The position numbers were made by a program, and so were the translations under genes. From positions 12,376-76,375 of the forward strand of contig CAZGKW010000022.1 of NCBI GenBank assembly GCA_964526295.1: a stretch of DNA of 64,000 nucleotides, written 5' to 3'. Shown here one piece after another: positions 26,300-35,482 of this stretch (position 1 is its first letter; each line of letters starts with the position of its first letter). Below the pieces are notes generated by a model. The model was not told where the DNA came from, did no database searches, and saw only the letters and a program-made list of their open reading frames with translations. The DNA is from CAZGKW01 sp964526295 (lineage in GTDB: Bacteria > Planctomycetota > Phycisphaerae > FEN-1346).

Positions 26300-29239
26300 T
26301 CACTCCGCCAGCAGCGTCACCTGCCCCGTGTTCCCGTCCACGCGGACCGAGGCCCCGTCGGGCAGTCGCCGCGTCGCCCCGGGGCAGACGACCGCCGGGA
26401 TGCCAAAGTCGCGGGCCACGATGGCCCCGTGCGACAGCACGCCGCCCCGCTCCACCACCAGCCCCCCGGCCTCCAGGAAGAGCGTGGTCCACCCGGGGTC
26501 GGTCGAGGGGCAGACCAGGATGTAGCCGGTGCCCAAGTCGCCCGCCTCCCGCGGGTCGTGGACGATGCGGGCCGGGCCGGTGGCGACGCCCGAGGCCACC
26601 GCCTGGCCCCGAAGCGTGTCGCCGCTCTCCACCTCCTCCGCCAGGCCCAGCCGCGAGAGGTCCCCCGAGTCGACCACCTCCGGCACGGTCAGGCGCTGGG
26701 CGGACTGCCAGCGGACTTTCCTCGGGGCGATTCGTTCGCGCAGGTCCACGCTGCCGTCGGCCAGTTCCGCCAACTCCTCGTAGCGGAGGAAGAAGACGTC
26801 CCGCCCGAGCCCTGCCCGGCGGCCCAGCTCTTGCATCGCCCGCCGGAGCAGCTCGTAGCCCATCATGAGGTAGTGCTTGCCGGTCTCCCGGTACGGCAGC
26901 AGCGCCTGGGCGGTGGCGAGATCGGCCTGGACGTCCTCCCGCAGGGACGACCCGCCCCATTCGGCCAGGGCCGCCGGCAGCGCCGCCTCCGCCCGCCGCC
27001 GACGCGATACGTTCGTCCGGTGGACCTCGTGCGGCGACCGGCCCACGCCCGCGGCCAAGTGGGCCACCAGGCCCGTCAGGTACGACGGGTCCTCCCGCCA
27101 CCGGGGCTCGGCCAGCTCCATCTCGCCGACCGCCCGGTGCCCGAACCGGTCGAGGAACTCGTCCATCGTCGCCTCGCCCGTGGCGACACGATAGAGCAGC
27201 GCGTCCTGCTCGAACGTGACGTCGCCTTCCAGACCGCTCGCCAGGTCCGCCGCCCAACGGGCCGCCTCGGCTTCCCCCGCGAGCTGGGCCAGCGTGTCCC
27301 GGACAGCCGCCAGGGCCATCCCGCCGAAGTACCCCGGCTTCAGGCTCTCCTTGCCGAACTCATCGAGGACCCGATGGCGCCGCGACTCGATCTCGGCGAC
27401 CAGGGCCTCGGTCGAGAGCGACCGAAGGTCCGTGGTCCGCGCCTCCTCGACGTAGGCCAGGAACGCCGGCAGGACCTCCTCGTCGAACCGGCATCGGGCC
27501 TCCCGTTTCGCCCGCTTCATCCGCCCCGACGCCTGGACAAGGGCCACGATCGTCCCCGGCAGGCGGAGCAGGAACCGACCGTCGGCCTTCTCCGGGTCGA
27601 ACGTCGTCGGCGCCGCGTCGAGCACCCGCGGATCCTCCGCCACGGCGTCCAGGTCGTACGCCAGCGGCATGCCCTCCCAGAACATCTCCGCCTGCCGCAC
27701 GGGGTCGGCGTAGATTCGGCCGCAGATCAGCTCCAGGAACCCCTCCCGGCAGGCCCGCTCCGACGGCCGGTACCCGAAGTCGCGGTACATCCGCCCGAAG
27801 CCCCCGGCCCCGCTCATGAAGTGGCGGGTCAGGTCCCAGGTCAGGGGCGTCGGCGCCCGGAGCGTCTCGCCCAGGTTGTGGGCCACCCAGACGCGTCGTT
27901 CGTCGCCCGCGATCCGCCGGAGGCGGAGGACTTCCTCCTGGCGGCCCTCCTCGACGTCCTCGGCCACCTCCAGGCCACGGATGGCCCGCGACTGAAGCAG
28001 GACGAACCGGCCGGTCGACGGCCCGTACCCGCGCGGCCCGTCCCGCGGCGGAGCAGAACGCCCAGCTCCCTGGTTCGTCCGAAGCGACCCGTTGAAAGCC
28101 CACTCAATATCCACCGGCTCGCCGAAGTGGGCCTCCACCCGAAACGCCAGCTCCGCCAGCTCCCGCACCTGGGCTTCCGTCAGACTCGGCGCCGATGGGT
28201 CGCACTCGGCCGTGTCCTCCAGTGTGTGCACGACGCACGCTTTCCGGCCCAGGGCGGCCTCCTTTACCGCCAGGGTCTCGCGCGACACGACGAAGCGGTC
28301 CGGCGTCACGGCCCCCGAGACGACCGACTCGCCCAGGCCGTACGACGACTCGATGACCATCCGGTCCGACGTCGGGTCGGTCGGGTCGCGGGTGAAGAGG
28401 ATGCCCGAGACCTGCGATGGGAACATGGCCTGGACGTTGACGGCAGTGCCCTGGAGGCCGCCGGATGGTCCGCCATGCGCCGCCCGCGTCCCCCGCAGCC
28501 CCGAGGTCCCCTGACACGGCCCCTGCGGGTACGCGCCACTGAGACCGTTGCGCTTCCGATACGCCACGGCCCGGGCGTTGTTCCACGAGCGGAAGACCGC
28601 GTCGATGCAGGCGACCAGCAGCGGCCACGGCTCGGTCGGCATCGCACGGCCGGCCCGCTGCCGGAACCGGGCCAGGTAGGCCTCGGCTTCGGCTCGCGAG
28701 GTGACTTTCTCCGGCGGCACCAGGCCCTCGAAGGCCCGCGGCTCGACGCCCTCGACGGTCTTGGCGAAGCTCAGGACGAACTCCACCAGGACCCGCCAGA
28801 ACGCCCGTCCCCCGCCGACCTCCGCCGCCAGGCCCGGGTGGATCCCGCAGTTCAGGATCGTGTCCATCATGCCGGGCATCGAGACGGCGGCCCCGCTGCG
28901 GACCGAGACCAGCAGCGGCCGCCCTCCGCGGCCGAACCGGCGACCCGTCGCCGCCTCCAGCCGGGCCAGGTTCGTGCGGACCTCGGCCTCCAGGCCTGGC
29001 GGCCACTCCCCCCCGTGGGCGTGGAAGTATGCGCAGCAGGCCATCGAAATCGTGAAGCCCGGCGGCACCGGCAGACCCGCCGAGCTCATCGCCGCCAGAG
29101 AGGCCCCCTTCCCGCCGAGGACGTCCTTCATCTCGGAGGGCGGCCGCGGCAGCGGGTCGCCGAAGAAGAACACGCGCCGCTCGTGTGGCACGGCGGGCGT
29201 CCCCTTCGGCCCTGGTGCATGCGAGCCAGGTTCGCTCAT
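26300..29239 (-). CDS. PEP/pyruvate dikinase-like enzyme lacking the PEP barrel
   Basis: This 979-residue protein has a PPDK-type ATP-grasp N-terminus (GGKGASLAAMSSAGLPVPPG, then SVRSGAAVSMPGMMDTILN). The middle region resembles rifampicin phosphotransferase-type enzymes (FGHRAVGEMELAEPRWREDP). It ends with a swivelling phosphohistidine domain, GGVLSHGAIVARDFGIPAVV, whose His is the carrier. The sequence stops there, so the C-terminal TIM barrel of true PPDK that handles PEP/pyruvate is absent. It probably moves phosphate from ATP to an unknown acceptor. Two R1 repeats add in-frame inserts (28018-28080 and 28463-28540), the latter splitting the conserved segment before GTAVNVQAM. Start ATG 29239 overlaps the upstream gene by 4 bases. 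Confidence 0.85.
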   Translation of the reverse strand: MSEPGSHAPGPKGTPAVPHERRVFFFGDPLPRPPSEMKDVLGGKGASLAAMSSAGLPVPPGFTISMACCAYFHAHGGEWPPGLEAEVRTNLARLEAATGRRFGRGGRPLLVSVRSGAAVSMPGMMDTILNCGIHPGLAAEVGGGRAFWRVLVEFVLSFAKTVEGVEPRAFEGLVPPEKVTSRAEAEAYLARFRQRAGRAMPTEPWPLLVACIDAVFRSWNNARAVAYRKRNGLSGAYPQGPCQGTSGLRGTRAAHGGPSGGLQGTAVNVQAMFPSQVSGILFTRDPTDPTSDRMVIESSYGLGESVVSGAVTPDRFVVSRETLAVKEAALGRKACVVHTLEDTAECDPSAPSLTEAQVRELAELAFRVEAHFGEPVDIEWAFNGSLRTNQGAGRSAPPRDGPRGYGPSTGRFVLLQSRAIRGLEVAEDVEEGRQEEVLRLRRIAGDERRVWVAHNLGETLRAPTPLTWDLTRHFMSGAGGFGRMYRDFGYRPSERACREGFLELICGRIYADPVRQAEMFWEGMPLAYDLDAVAEDPRVLDAAPTTFDPEKADGRFLLRLPGTIVALVQASGRMKRAKREARCRFDEEVLPAFLAYVEEARTTDLRSLSTEALVAEIESRRHRVLDEFGKESLKPGYFGGMALAAVRDTLAQLAGEAEAARWAADLASGLEGDVTFEQDALLYRVATGEATMDEFLDRFGHRAVGEMELAEPRWREDPSYLTGLVAHLAAGVGRSPHEVHRTNVSRRRRAEAALPAALAEWGGSSLREDVQADLATAQALLPYRETGKHYLMMGYELLRRAMQELGRRAGLGRDVFFLRYEELAELADGSVDLRERIAPRKVRWQSAQRLTVPEVVDSGDLSRLGLAEEVESGDTLRGQAVASGVATGPARIVHDPREAGDLGTGYILVCPSTDPGWTTLFLEAGGLVVERGGVLSHGAIVARDFGIPAVVCPGATRRLPDGASVRVDGNTGQVTLLAE
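28018..28080 (-). repeat. R1 repeat copy in the dikinase gene (first)
   Basis: The plus strand reads GGCCCGTACCCGCGCGGCCC and then GTCCCGCGGCG, matching the conserved end of the copies at 46847 and 49483. The other end is divergent. It adds roughly 23 residues between WAFNGS and GRFVLLQSRAIR, two blocks that are adjacent in related dikinases. Confidence 0.6.
28463..28540 (+). repeat. R1 repeat copy in the dikinase gene (second, opposite orientation)
   Basis: It ends CCCTGCGGGTACGCGCCACT on the plus strand, similar to the GCGCGTACGGGCCAT end of other copies but inverted relative to them. A 78-bp length keeps the frame and adds about 26 residues between RKRNGLSG and LQGTAVNVQAM. Confidence 0.5.
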
Positions 29240-31857
29240 CGTCCCCACTTCCCTGCACAGACGAGGCCTCGCCGGTCCGTCGCGAAGTACACCCGTCCCC
29301 CCACGGCCACCATCGCCGAGGTCATCTCGCCCAGCCACGAGGTGTCCATCCAGCCGCGCGGCCGCGACGCACCGGAGGGCCACGCCATCAGCGCCCCTTG
29401 CGCCGCATAGAGGACGGTGCCACGGACCAGGAGCGGCGGCACAAGCGGCAAGGCGCCCGGAATTCGCCGGCGGACCTCGCCGCCGGCCGGGTCGAGGACG
29501 ACTACCTCGCCGCCCGGGGTGACGTAGGCGACCCTCTCGCGGTCCATCGTCAGCGCGTGGCCTGCCCCGCCGGCCTCCGACGACCAGGCCAGCGCCCCGT
29601 TGACAACGTGCCGGGCCTCCACGCCGCGCGACGTGCCCACCAGAAGGAGCTTGTCCCGGACGACCGGCGCCGTGGTGGGCATCGCGTCGAGCCGTATCTC
29701 CCATAGCGTCGCCCCGGTGGGAGCGTCCATCGCCACCAGCGACGGCGGGTCCTCCACCGCAGCGACCAGGATGCTCTCACGGCAGACGGGCGTCCCGCTG
29801 ATCGAGCCGACCGGCCTGCGCCAGTCGAAGTCGCCGCCGACGCCGAAGCGGGCAACCTCTCCGGGCCGGTCCTGAATGTAGACGGCGTCGTCACACAGGA
29901 TGAAGCGGCCGGACGCGGCCGCCGCCACCTCGGCCCGCCACCGCTCCTCGCCCGACGCAAGGTCGATGCAGTAAAGGTGCCGCCCCTCCTCGCCGTCCAC
30001 CCCGTCGACAAGCAGGACGACGTCCTCACCCGCGGCGCCCGAGAGGTGGACGCCGAGCGGCGTCTCAAAATGCCATCGTACCGGCGGCGATTCCCTCCCC
30101 TCCGGGTCGTGTACGAGGCACACCAGCCCGCGTCCCGGCCCGTCGGCCATCGGCACCAGCAGCGCGTCGCCCAAGCGAGCCACCGGCCCCACGATGCGCG
30201 GCGGCGACTCCCCGTCCGTTTTCGGGAAGCTCCAGAGCCTCGCCCCCCGCCGGGCGAGCGGCTCGGGCTGTCGGTCGCCGGACCGGCCCGGCCCGCCCAG
30301 GGACCCCGCCCAGACCTCCGGTTCCGGCTCGCCGCCGGGGCGGCCCACGCAGAGCAGCCCGTCGCCCTGCGTGCCCACGTACACGTGCCCCCGAGCTACC
30401 GCCGGGGAGCTGACGAACGGTCCCGCCGTCCCGAGCGTCGTCTCCCACACCGGCCGCATGGTGGCCCTTTCCAGGGCGTACAGCTTCCCGCCGCTCGTCA
30501 CGGCATAGACGTGCCGCTCGGTCAGGGCAGGCGATGCGATGATCGGCGAGTGGGCGTTGAAGCGCCCGATCTGTTCGCCGTCCATCGTCAGCGCGTAGAC
30601 ATGTCCGTCGCGTGACCCGAAGTAGAGGGCCTCACCATCGGTGGCAATCGCCCCGAGGACCGTCCGCCCGACGCGGTGCCGCCAGCGCGGCTCGCCCGTT
30701 GAGGCGTCGAGGCACCACACTTCGCCGACGGGCCGCAGGTCGGCCTTGGCCGCCTCGATCTCGTCCTCCGTGGCGGCCGCCTCCCGCATCCGCGTGACTT
30801 CCTTCGCCATGACCTGCTCGGCCGTCTCGATGAAGTTCCCGTTGCCCATGCCGACAAAGACGCTCCCGCCCGCCACCGCCGGCGGCGTGAAGACGGGGTA
30901 CGGCGTCTCGGTCCGCCAGATCTCGTCGCCCGTCTCGGCGTGCAGGCAGCAGACGGCCTTGCCGCCCATCCCCAGGCCGACGTACACTTTGCCGTCGTGG
31001 ACCGCCGGCGGCGTTTCGGCGTCGGGGTAGGCCTCGCCGGGGGCGTGCCAGACGAGGTCCGCTTCGCCGTCCGGGCCCGGTTCGAGGTTGAAGCAATAAT
31101 ATCCGTCGTCGCCGGCGCCGACGTAGACGCGGCCGCCCGCGATGCAGGGGGACGATTCGACGTGGCTCGTCGTCCGGTACGCCCAGAGGACCGCGCCGCC
31201 CCGCTCGCGGTCAAAGCACACGATCCGGGCGTCGCGGGTGAAGTGAAGCCCTTCGCCGCAGACGACGTACCGGCCGGAGACCGCGGGCGAGGAGAACGTG
31301 GCGCGGAAACCCGGCGGGGCGCTCTTCCAGACAACGCCGCCCGTATCGGCGTCCAGACAGTAGAGGGCCCCGCGGTCGCGGAAGACGCCCTTGTCGGCAC
31401 TCGTGATGTAGACGCGATTCCCCAGGACGGCCGGGGAGGCGAAGAACGTGCGGACCTCGCGGTCGAAGGCCCAGATCACGTCCCCCTCGACAGGCGGCTC
31501 GGTCCCCGGCAGGGCCCCCCGTCGCCCGAGCCCCGCCCGGAACATGGGCCATGCGTCGGCCGACGACTCCCACCCGGTCACGGCGGCCGGCGCCGGCGCG
31601 AGGGCCGCCCAGACGAGCCACGTGCCCCCGCCGCCGACGGCCAAGACGACCAGCACCGCCACCTTCTGTCGCCAGAGGAACCGCAGGCCCTGCTTGACGG
31701 CCGTCGGCCGGAACAGCTTCAGCAGGACGCCGCCCAGGGCCACCAGGAGCCCGGCCACCAGCGGCAGGACCACAACGAGGGGCTGGACGACGAACGGAAT
31801 GACCGCCAGGGGCGCCCAGGGGGTCCCGGCTGAAATGGTTCCAAGGGGGTCGCTCAT
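29236..31857 (-). CDS. Membrane-anchored PQQ-type beta-propeller protein
   Basis: This 873-residue protein has two N-terminal helices (about 16-45 and 65-90), then a long array of PQQ/WD-like blades (e.g. GALYCLDADTGGVVWKSAPP, KAVCCLHAETGDEIWRTETP, LYCIDLASGEERWRAEVA), enough for two propellers. No PQQ dehydrogenase catalytic residues are apparent, so it is more likely a scaffold or sensor than an enzyme. It heads an operon with the dikinase-like enzyme (ATGA overlap at 29236-29239) and the DUF106 protein, suggesting an envelope complex (inference). Start ATG 31857 with GTGAGG upstream. Confidence 0.85.
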   Translation of the reverse strand: MSDPLGTISAGTPWAPLAVIPFVVQPLVVVLPLVAGLLVALGGVLLKLFRPTAVKQGLRFLWRQKVAVLVVLAVGGGGTWLVWAALAPAPAAVTGWESSADAWPMFRAGLGRRGALPGTEPPVEGDVIWAFDREVRTFFASPAVLGNRVYITSADKGVFRDRGALYCLDADTGGVVWKSAPPGFRATFSSPAVSGRYVVCGEGLHFTRDARIVCFDRERGGAVLWAYRTTSHVESSPCIAGGRVYVGAGDDGYYCFNLEPGPDGEADLVWHAPGEAYPDAETPPAVHDGKVYVGLGMGGKAVCCLHAETGDEIWRTETPYPVFTPPAVAGGSVFVGMGNGNFIETAEQVMAKEVTRMREAAATEDEIEAAKADLRPVGEVWCLDASTGEPRWRHRVGRTVLGAIATDGEALYFGSRDGHVYALTMDGEQIGRFNAHSPIIASPALTERHVYAVTSGGKLYALERATMRPVWETTLGTAGPFVSSPAVARGHVYVGTQGDGLLCVGRPGGEPEPEVWAGSLGGPGRSGDRQPEPLARRGARLWSFPKTDGESPPRIVGPVARLGDALLVPMADGPGRGLVCLVHDPEGRESPPVRWHFETPLGVHLSGAAGEDVVLLVDGVDGEEGRHLYCIDLASGEERWRAEVAAAASGRFILCDDAVYIQDRPGEVARFGVGGDFDWRRPVGSISGTPVCRESILVAAVEDPPSLVAMDAPTGATLWEIRLDAMPTTAPVVRDKLLLVGTSRGVEARHVVNGALAWSSEAGGAGHALTMDRERVAYVTPGGEVVVLDPAGGEVRRRIPGALPLVPPLLVRGTVLYAAQGALMAWPSGASRPRGWMDTSWLGEMTSAMVAVGGRVYFATDRRGLVCAGKWGR

Positions 31858-32051
31858 GCGGCTTCGGCCTCACCCGCCCAAAGCGTGAATCCTACCGGCC
31901 CGAGCCGGGGCGTGCCACGTTTTCCGCAGCGGTCCGAGCCCTGGCTTTCCCGGTTAAACAGGAAGGCGGGGCGACCAGGACCGGCGGTTCCGGACGAACC
32001 GGGCCCTGCACCACGCCTACGCAGGACGGGGGACCGAGGAGACGTCGCGCG

Positions 32052-33623
32052 ATGAAACGCTTCATGTTGCTGACGATTGTCGCCGCACTGCTGGACGCCG
32101 CCGCCGCCGTCCGGGCCGACTGGCCCCAGTGGCGAGGCCCTGACCGGACGGGAGTGTCGAGCGGAAGCCCGGCGCTTGCCGCGTCCTGGCCGGACGACGG
32201 GCCGCCCCGGCTCTGGATCAGCGAGAGGATTCCGGGCGGCGGCGATGGCGGATACGGCAGTCCGGTCGTCGCCGACGGACGCGTCTACCTGTACGTGAGC
32301 TGGAAGTACCAGGTTCCGCTGGTCCACCGCACGCTCTCGGAGGGGGGCCTGAAGAAGCTCGGCTGGCGGCCGGAGGGGCTCCCGGCAGAGCTGGCCCGGA
32401 AGGTCGAGTCGGCCCGCCTCTCAGAAGAGCGAGAGGCGCTCCGCGGCAACGAGCGGCACGCGTGGATCGACGCCTGGGTCGATACGCACCTGACGGCCGA
32501 CCAACGCGAGGCCCACGCCGGCCTCGTCAAGGACCGGCTGAAGCGGGGCCCCGAGGCGCTCGGACTGGACGTCCTGGCCACCCTGGAGACGATCAGGGAC
32601 CGCGAGTTCGCCGATGAGCAGGCCCTTGGCGCCTGGTTCGCGGCCAACGGCATCCAGGCCGACGCGCGCCAAGCCGTCATAAAGGTCATCCCGACGGAGA
32701 TCAACAAGTCGAACGACGTCGTCTTGTGTCTCGACGCCCCGACGGGGGAGGAGCTCTGGAAGGTTACCTGGCCCGGCCGTCCGAGCGGCCACGGCACCTC
32801 GAGCACGCTTTGCGTCGCTGGCGGCCGCGTCTACGGGACGGGCTCCGACGGCAACGCGTTCTGCCTCGACGCTCGGACCGGCGAGACGGTCTGGACGGCC
32901 ACGGTCGGCAAAGGCGGCACGAACGCCTCACCCCTTGTAGCCGACGGCGTCCTGGTGGTCCCGATGGGGCATCTCATCGGACTCGATGCCGCCTCGGGGG
33001 AAAAGCGATGGGAGCAGGCCGAGGCCAAGGTGAAACACTCGTCGCCCACGGCGTGGCGGAGCGCGGGCCGCACGTTCGTCCTCTCTCGAACGGGCGACGA
33101 CCTCGCGTGCGTAGACGCCAAGACCGGCGAGCTGCGGTGGCGGGCCGAGTGCGGCGGCGGGGGCGACTCGTCGCCCGTCGCGGCGGGCGAGTGGGCCGTC
33201 GTCATCACGGGCAAGGAGGAGACGGGGCTGGTGGGGTTCCGCATCTCGCCCGAGGCCGCCCGAAGGGCTTGGCAGGTGGACCTGTCGGTCGCGTCGACGA
33301 CGCCGGTGCTGGGCGGCGCACATCTCTACGCGTTTGGCGACAGACGGGCCGTCTGCGTCGAGCTGGTCTCCGGGCGCATACTCTGGGAGGAGACGGTGAT
33401 AAAGGAGGAGCGGGCCTCGCCGGCGCTCGCGGACGGGAAGCTCGTCGCTATCCGCGGCCGGAGCACGGACCTGCTGGACGCGTCGCCGGGGAGCCTGGCG
33501 CGGCTGGCGTCGGCCCGGCTGGGGGCCCTGCGGCACACGTCGCCGGCCATCGCGGGCGGATTGCTCGTCATCCGACAGGACGAAGCGCTGGCCTGCTACG
33601 ACCTCCGGGCCGGGGCGAAGTAG
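32052..33623 (+). CDS. Secreted PQQ-type beta-propeller protein
   Basis: This 523-residue protein has a signal peptide (MKRFMLLTIVAALLDAAAAV, cleavage near RADWPQWRG). DWPQWRGPDRTGVS is the standard opening of planctomycete PQQ-like repeat proteins. A helical insertion of about 110 residues (about 90-205) separates the first blade from the rest, then blades such as NAFCLDARTGETVWTATVG and DLACVDAKTGELRWRAECGG follow. It is divergent from the membrane-anchored propeller gene. No enzymatic motif is seen; protein scaffolding or binding is likely. ATG 32052 follows GAGGAGACG. Confidence 0.85.
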   Translation: MKRFMLLTIVAALLDAAAAVRADWPQWRGPDRTGVSSGSPALAASWPDDGPPRLWISERIPGGGDGGYGSPVVADGRVYLYVSWKYQVPLVHRTLSEGGLKKLGWRPEGLPAELARKVESARLSEEREALRGNERHAWIDAWVDTHLTADQREAHAGLVKDRLKRGPEALGLDVLATLETIRDREFADEQALGAWFAANGIQADARQAVIKVIPTEINKSNDVVLCLDAPTGEELWKVTWPGRPSGHGTSSTLCVAGGRVYGTGSDGNAFCLDARTGETVWTATVGKGGTNASPLVADGVLVVPMGHLIGLDAASGEKRWEQAEAKVKHSSPTAWRSAGRTFVLSRTGDDLACVDAKTGELRWRAECGGGGDSSPVAAGEWAVVITGKEETGLVGFRISPEAARRAWQVDLSVASTTPVLGGAHLYAFGDRRAVCVELVSGRILWEETVIKEERASPALADGKLVAIRGRSTDLLDASPGSLARLASARLGALRHTSPAIAGGLLVIRQDEALACYDLRAGAK

Positions 33624-33641
33624 ACCCGACCGCCTCCTCGG

Positions 33642-34373
33642 TCAACGCATCGGGCCTCGCCGCATCACCGGGCCGGCTATCCACCATGCCGCCAGGAGAA
33701 ACGCCAGCGAAATGCCCAGCGGTATCCACGCCGACGGGAAGGCCGACTCCCCCTCGACGCCGATCCGCATCAGGTCGACGACGTACGTGAGCGGCGACGC
33801 CAGCGCCACGGGCCGCAGCCACGCCGGCAGCGACTCGACCGGAACGAACACGCCGCTGACAAAGAGCAGCGGGAACCGCAGGAAGTTCAGCAGCGTCATC
33901 GCTTCGAAGACCTCGCGGACGCAGGCGGCCACGATCAGGCCGAGCAGCGAAAAGACCCCCGCCCCCAGCAGAAGCCCTGCCCCGAAGACGCCCGGCCGGG
34001 CCAGCGGCATCCCGAGCAGAAGCCCCAGCCCCGCCGCCAGGACCAACGCGGTCCCCATGCCGTAGCCGGCCGCGCCGAGCGCCTTGCCTGCCAGGATCGT
34101 CCGAACCGTCACGGGGGCCATCCACAGCCGGGCCAGCGTCCCGGACCGCTTCTCGAACGTCAGCACGACGGCCGCCATCGACGTGTTCCCGAACAGGAGC
34201 GTCATGGCCAGCACGCCCGGGGCCACCCGGAGATACGTCTCGGGGGCCCGCGTGTAGACGGCGAGCATCAGCACCGCGGGAAACAGCAGCCCCCACGTCA
34301 CGAGCGGGGGCTTGGCGTAGTAGCTCTCGACGTCCTTGCGGCAGATGGCGAGGGCCCGGGCCGCCTGGCTCAT
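33642..34373 (-). CDS. ABC-2 type exporter permease
   Basis: This 243-residue membrane protein has six predicted helices and the ABC-2 signature region LRFPLLFVSGVFVPVESLPAW. It pairs with the ATPase encoded just upstream; the ATPase stop overlaps its ATG (34370-34373), so translation is coupled. The start at 34373 is chosen for that overlap, not the longer frame that runs into the ATPase gene. Export substrate unknown. Confidence 0.9.
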   Translation of the reverse strand: MSQAARALAICRKDVESYYAKPPLVTWGLLFPAVLMLAVYTRAPETYLRVAPGVLAMTLLFGNTSMAAVVLTFEKRSGTLARLWMAPVTVRTILAGKALGAAGYGMGTALVLAAGLGLLLGMPLARPGVFGAGLLLGAGVFSLLGLIVAACVREVFEAMTLLNFLRFPLLFVSGVFVPVESLPAWLRPVALASPLTYVVDLMRIGVEGESAFPSAWIPLGISLAFLLAAWWIAGPVMRRGPMR

Positions 34374-35323
34374 GGGCCGCCCTCCGCATCGGAAGTTCCG
34401 GCTTCGAGGACGCTCATGAAGGCGTCCTCGAGCGTCGCCCCTCCCGCTTCCACGCCTTCGATTCGGACGCCGGCCTCCGACGCGAACGCAACAAGCTCTC
34501 GCAAGGCCGCGTCGATCTCTGCCACCTCCAGCCGCCACGCCCCGTCCTCGCACGTGGCCGCCCGAACCGACGGGCAGGCGGCACAGAGCGGATCTGCCTC
34601 GACGGCGCCCAAGAACGTGACGGCGAGCCGTCCCACCCCGCGGACGCGGCGGCGGACCTCGTCGGCCGTCCCCCGGGCGGCGATGGCCCCCTTGACGAGG
34701 ATCAGCACGCGGTCCGACAGGGCCTCCGCCTCGGCCAGGTTGTGCGTCGTCAGGAAGACGGTCGTCCCGTCGCGGTGGATCGTCCGGATGAGCGACCGGA
34801 GGGCCCGGGCGCTCGGCACGTCCAGACCGGCCGTCGGCTCGTCCAGGAACACGACCCGGGGCCGATGGACGAGCGCGGCCGCGACGGTGAGCCGCCGCTT
34901 CAGCCCGCGCGACAGGGCCCGGAAGGGCGAGTCGGCGCGGTCGGCCAAGTCGAACGCTTTGAGCAGCTCATCGGTCCGGGCTCGCCGGTCGGACCGCGGC
35001 AAGCCGTACAGCTCGCCGACGAACTCCAGGTTCCGCCGGCACGAAAGCTCCGGATAGAGCGTCGACTCCTCCGGAACGACGCCGATGGCGGCCTTGACGC
35101 CCACCGGGTCGCGATCGAGGTCCATGCCGCAGACGGTGACGCGTCCGCCGTCGCGCCGGAGCAACCCGCACAGGATGTTGACGGTCGTCGTCTTGCCGGC
35201 GCCGTTGGGGCCGAGATACGCGAGACACTCGCCTGCGGCGACGTAAAAACTGACGCCCTCGAGCGCGCGGACCGGGCCGTAGCGCTTCGACAGCCCGTCC
35301 ACCTCGATGGCGCCCCCGGGCAT
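34370..35323 (-). CDS. ABC-2 exporter ATP-binding protein
   Basis: This 317-residue ATPase has Walker A GPNGAGKTTTVNIL, a C-loop LSRGLKRRLTVAAALVHRP in place of the standard LSGGQ, Walker B VVFLDEPTAGLD and the H-loop TTHNLAEAEALSDR. The C-terminal 80 residues form the accessory domain common in drug or lipid exporters. It starts 6 bases after the small Cys-rich gene and is coupled to the permease downstream. Confidence 0.94.
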   Translation of the reverse strand: MPGGAIEVDGLSKRYGPVRALEGVSFYVAAGECLAYLGPNGAGKTTTVNILCGLLRRDGGRVTVCGMDLDRDPVGVKAAIGVVPEESTLYPELSCRRNLEFVGELYGLPRSDRRARTDELLKAFDLADRADSPFRALSRGLKRRLTVAAALVHRPRVVFLDEPTAGLDVPSARALRSLIRTIHRDGTTVFLTTHNLAEAEALSDRVLILVKGAIAARGTADEVRRRVRGVGRLAVTFLGAVEADPLCAACPSVRAATCEDGAWRLEVAEIDAALRELVAFASEAGVRIEGVEAGGATLEDAFMSVLEAGTSDAEGGP

Positions 35324-35329
35324 GGCGGC

Positions 35330-35482
35330 CTACTCGGTCGTCTGCTCGTCCGGCGGCTCGCAGCAGGGGTGCTTCGCGAGGTCGCCGTGGCACCGGCGGA
35401 CCTGCTCGGGCGAGCACGCCTCGGGCTTGTCCGTCAGCTCCTCGGGTCTGCAACAGCCTCTCGCGTCGGTCTTCTCACACAT
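35330..35482 (-). CDS. Small Cys-rich protein (50 residues)
   Basis: A 50-residue frame has seven cysteines at 2, 10, 11, 23, 31, 40 and 41, with two CC pairs and the segments CSPEQVRRCHGD and KHPCCEPP. An AAAGGAG ribosome site lies 10-16 bases before ATG 35482, strong evidence that it is translated. Comparable small CC-motif proteins accompany ArsR-type regulators and are thought to bind metals or metalloids; this is inference. It lies between the decayed ArsR reading frame, which overlaps its first 49 bases, and the ABC exporter, only 6 bases before the ATPase start. Confidence 0.7.
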   Translation of the reverse strand: MCEKTDARGCCRPEELTDKPEACSPEQVRRCHGDLAKHPCCEPPDEQTTE

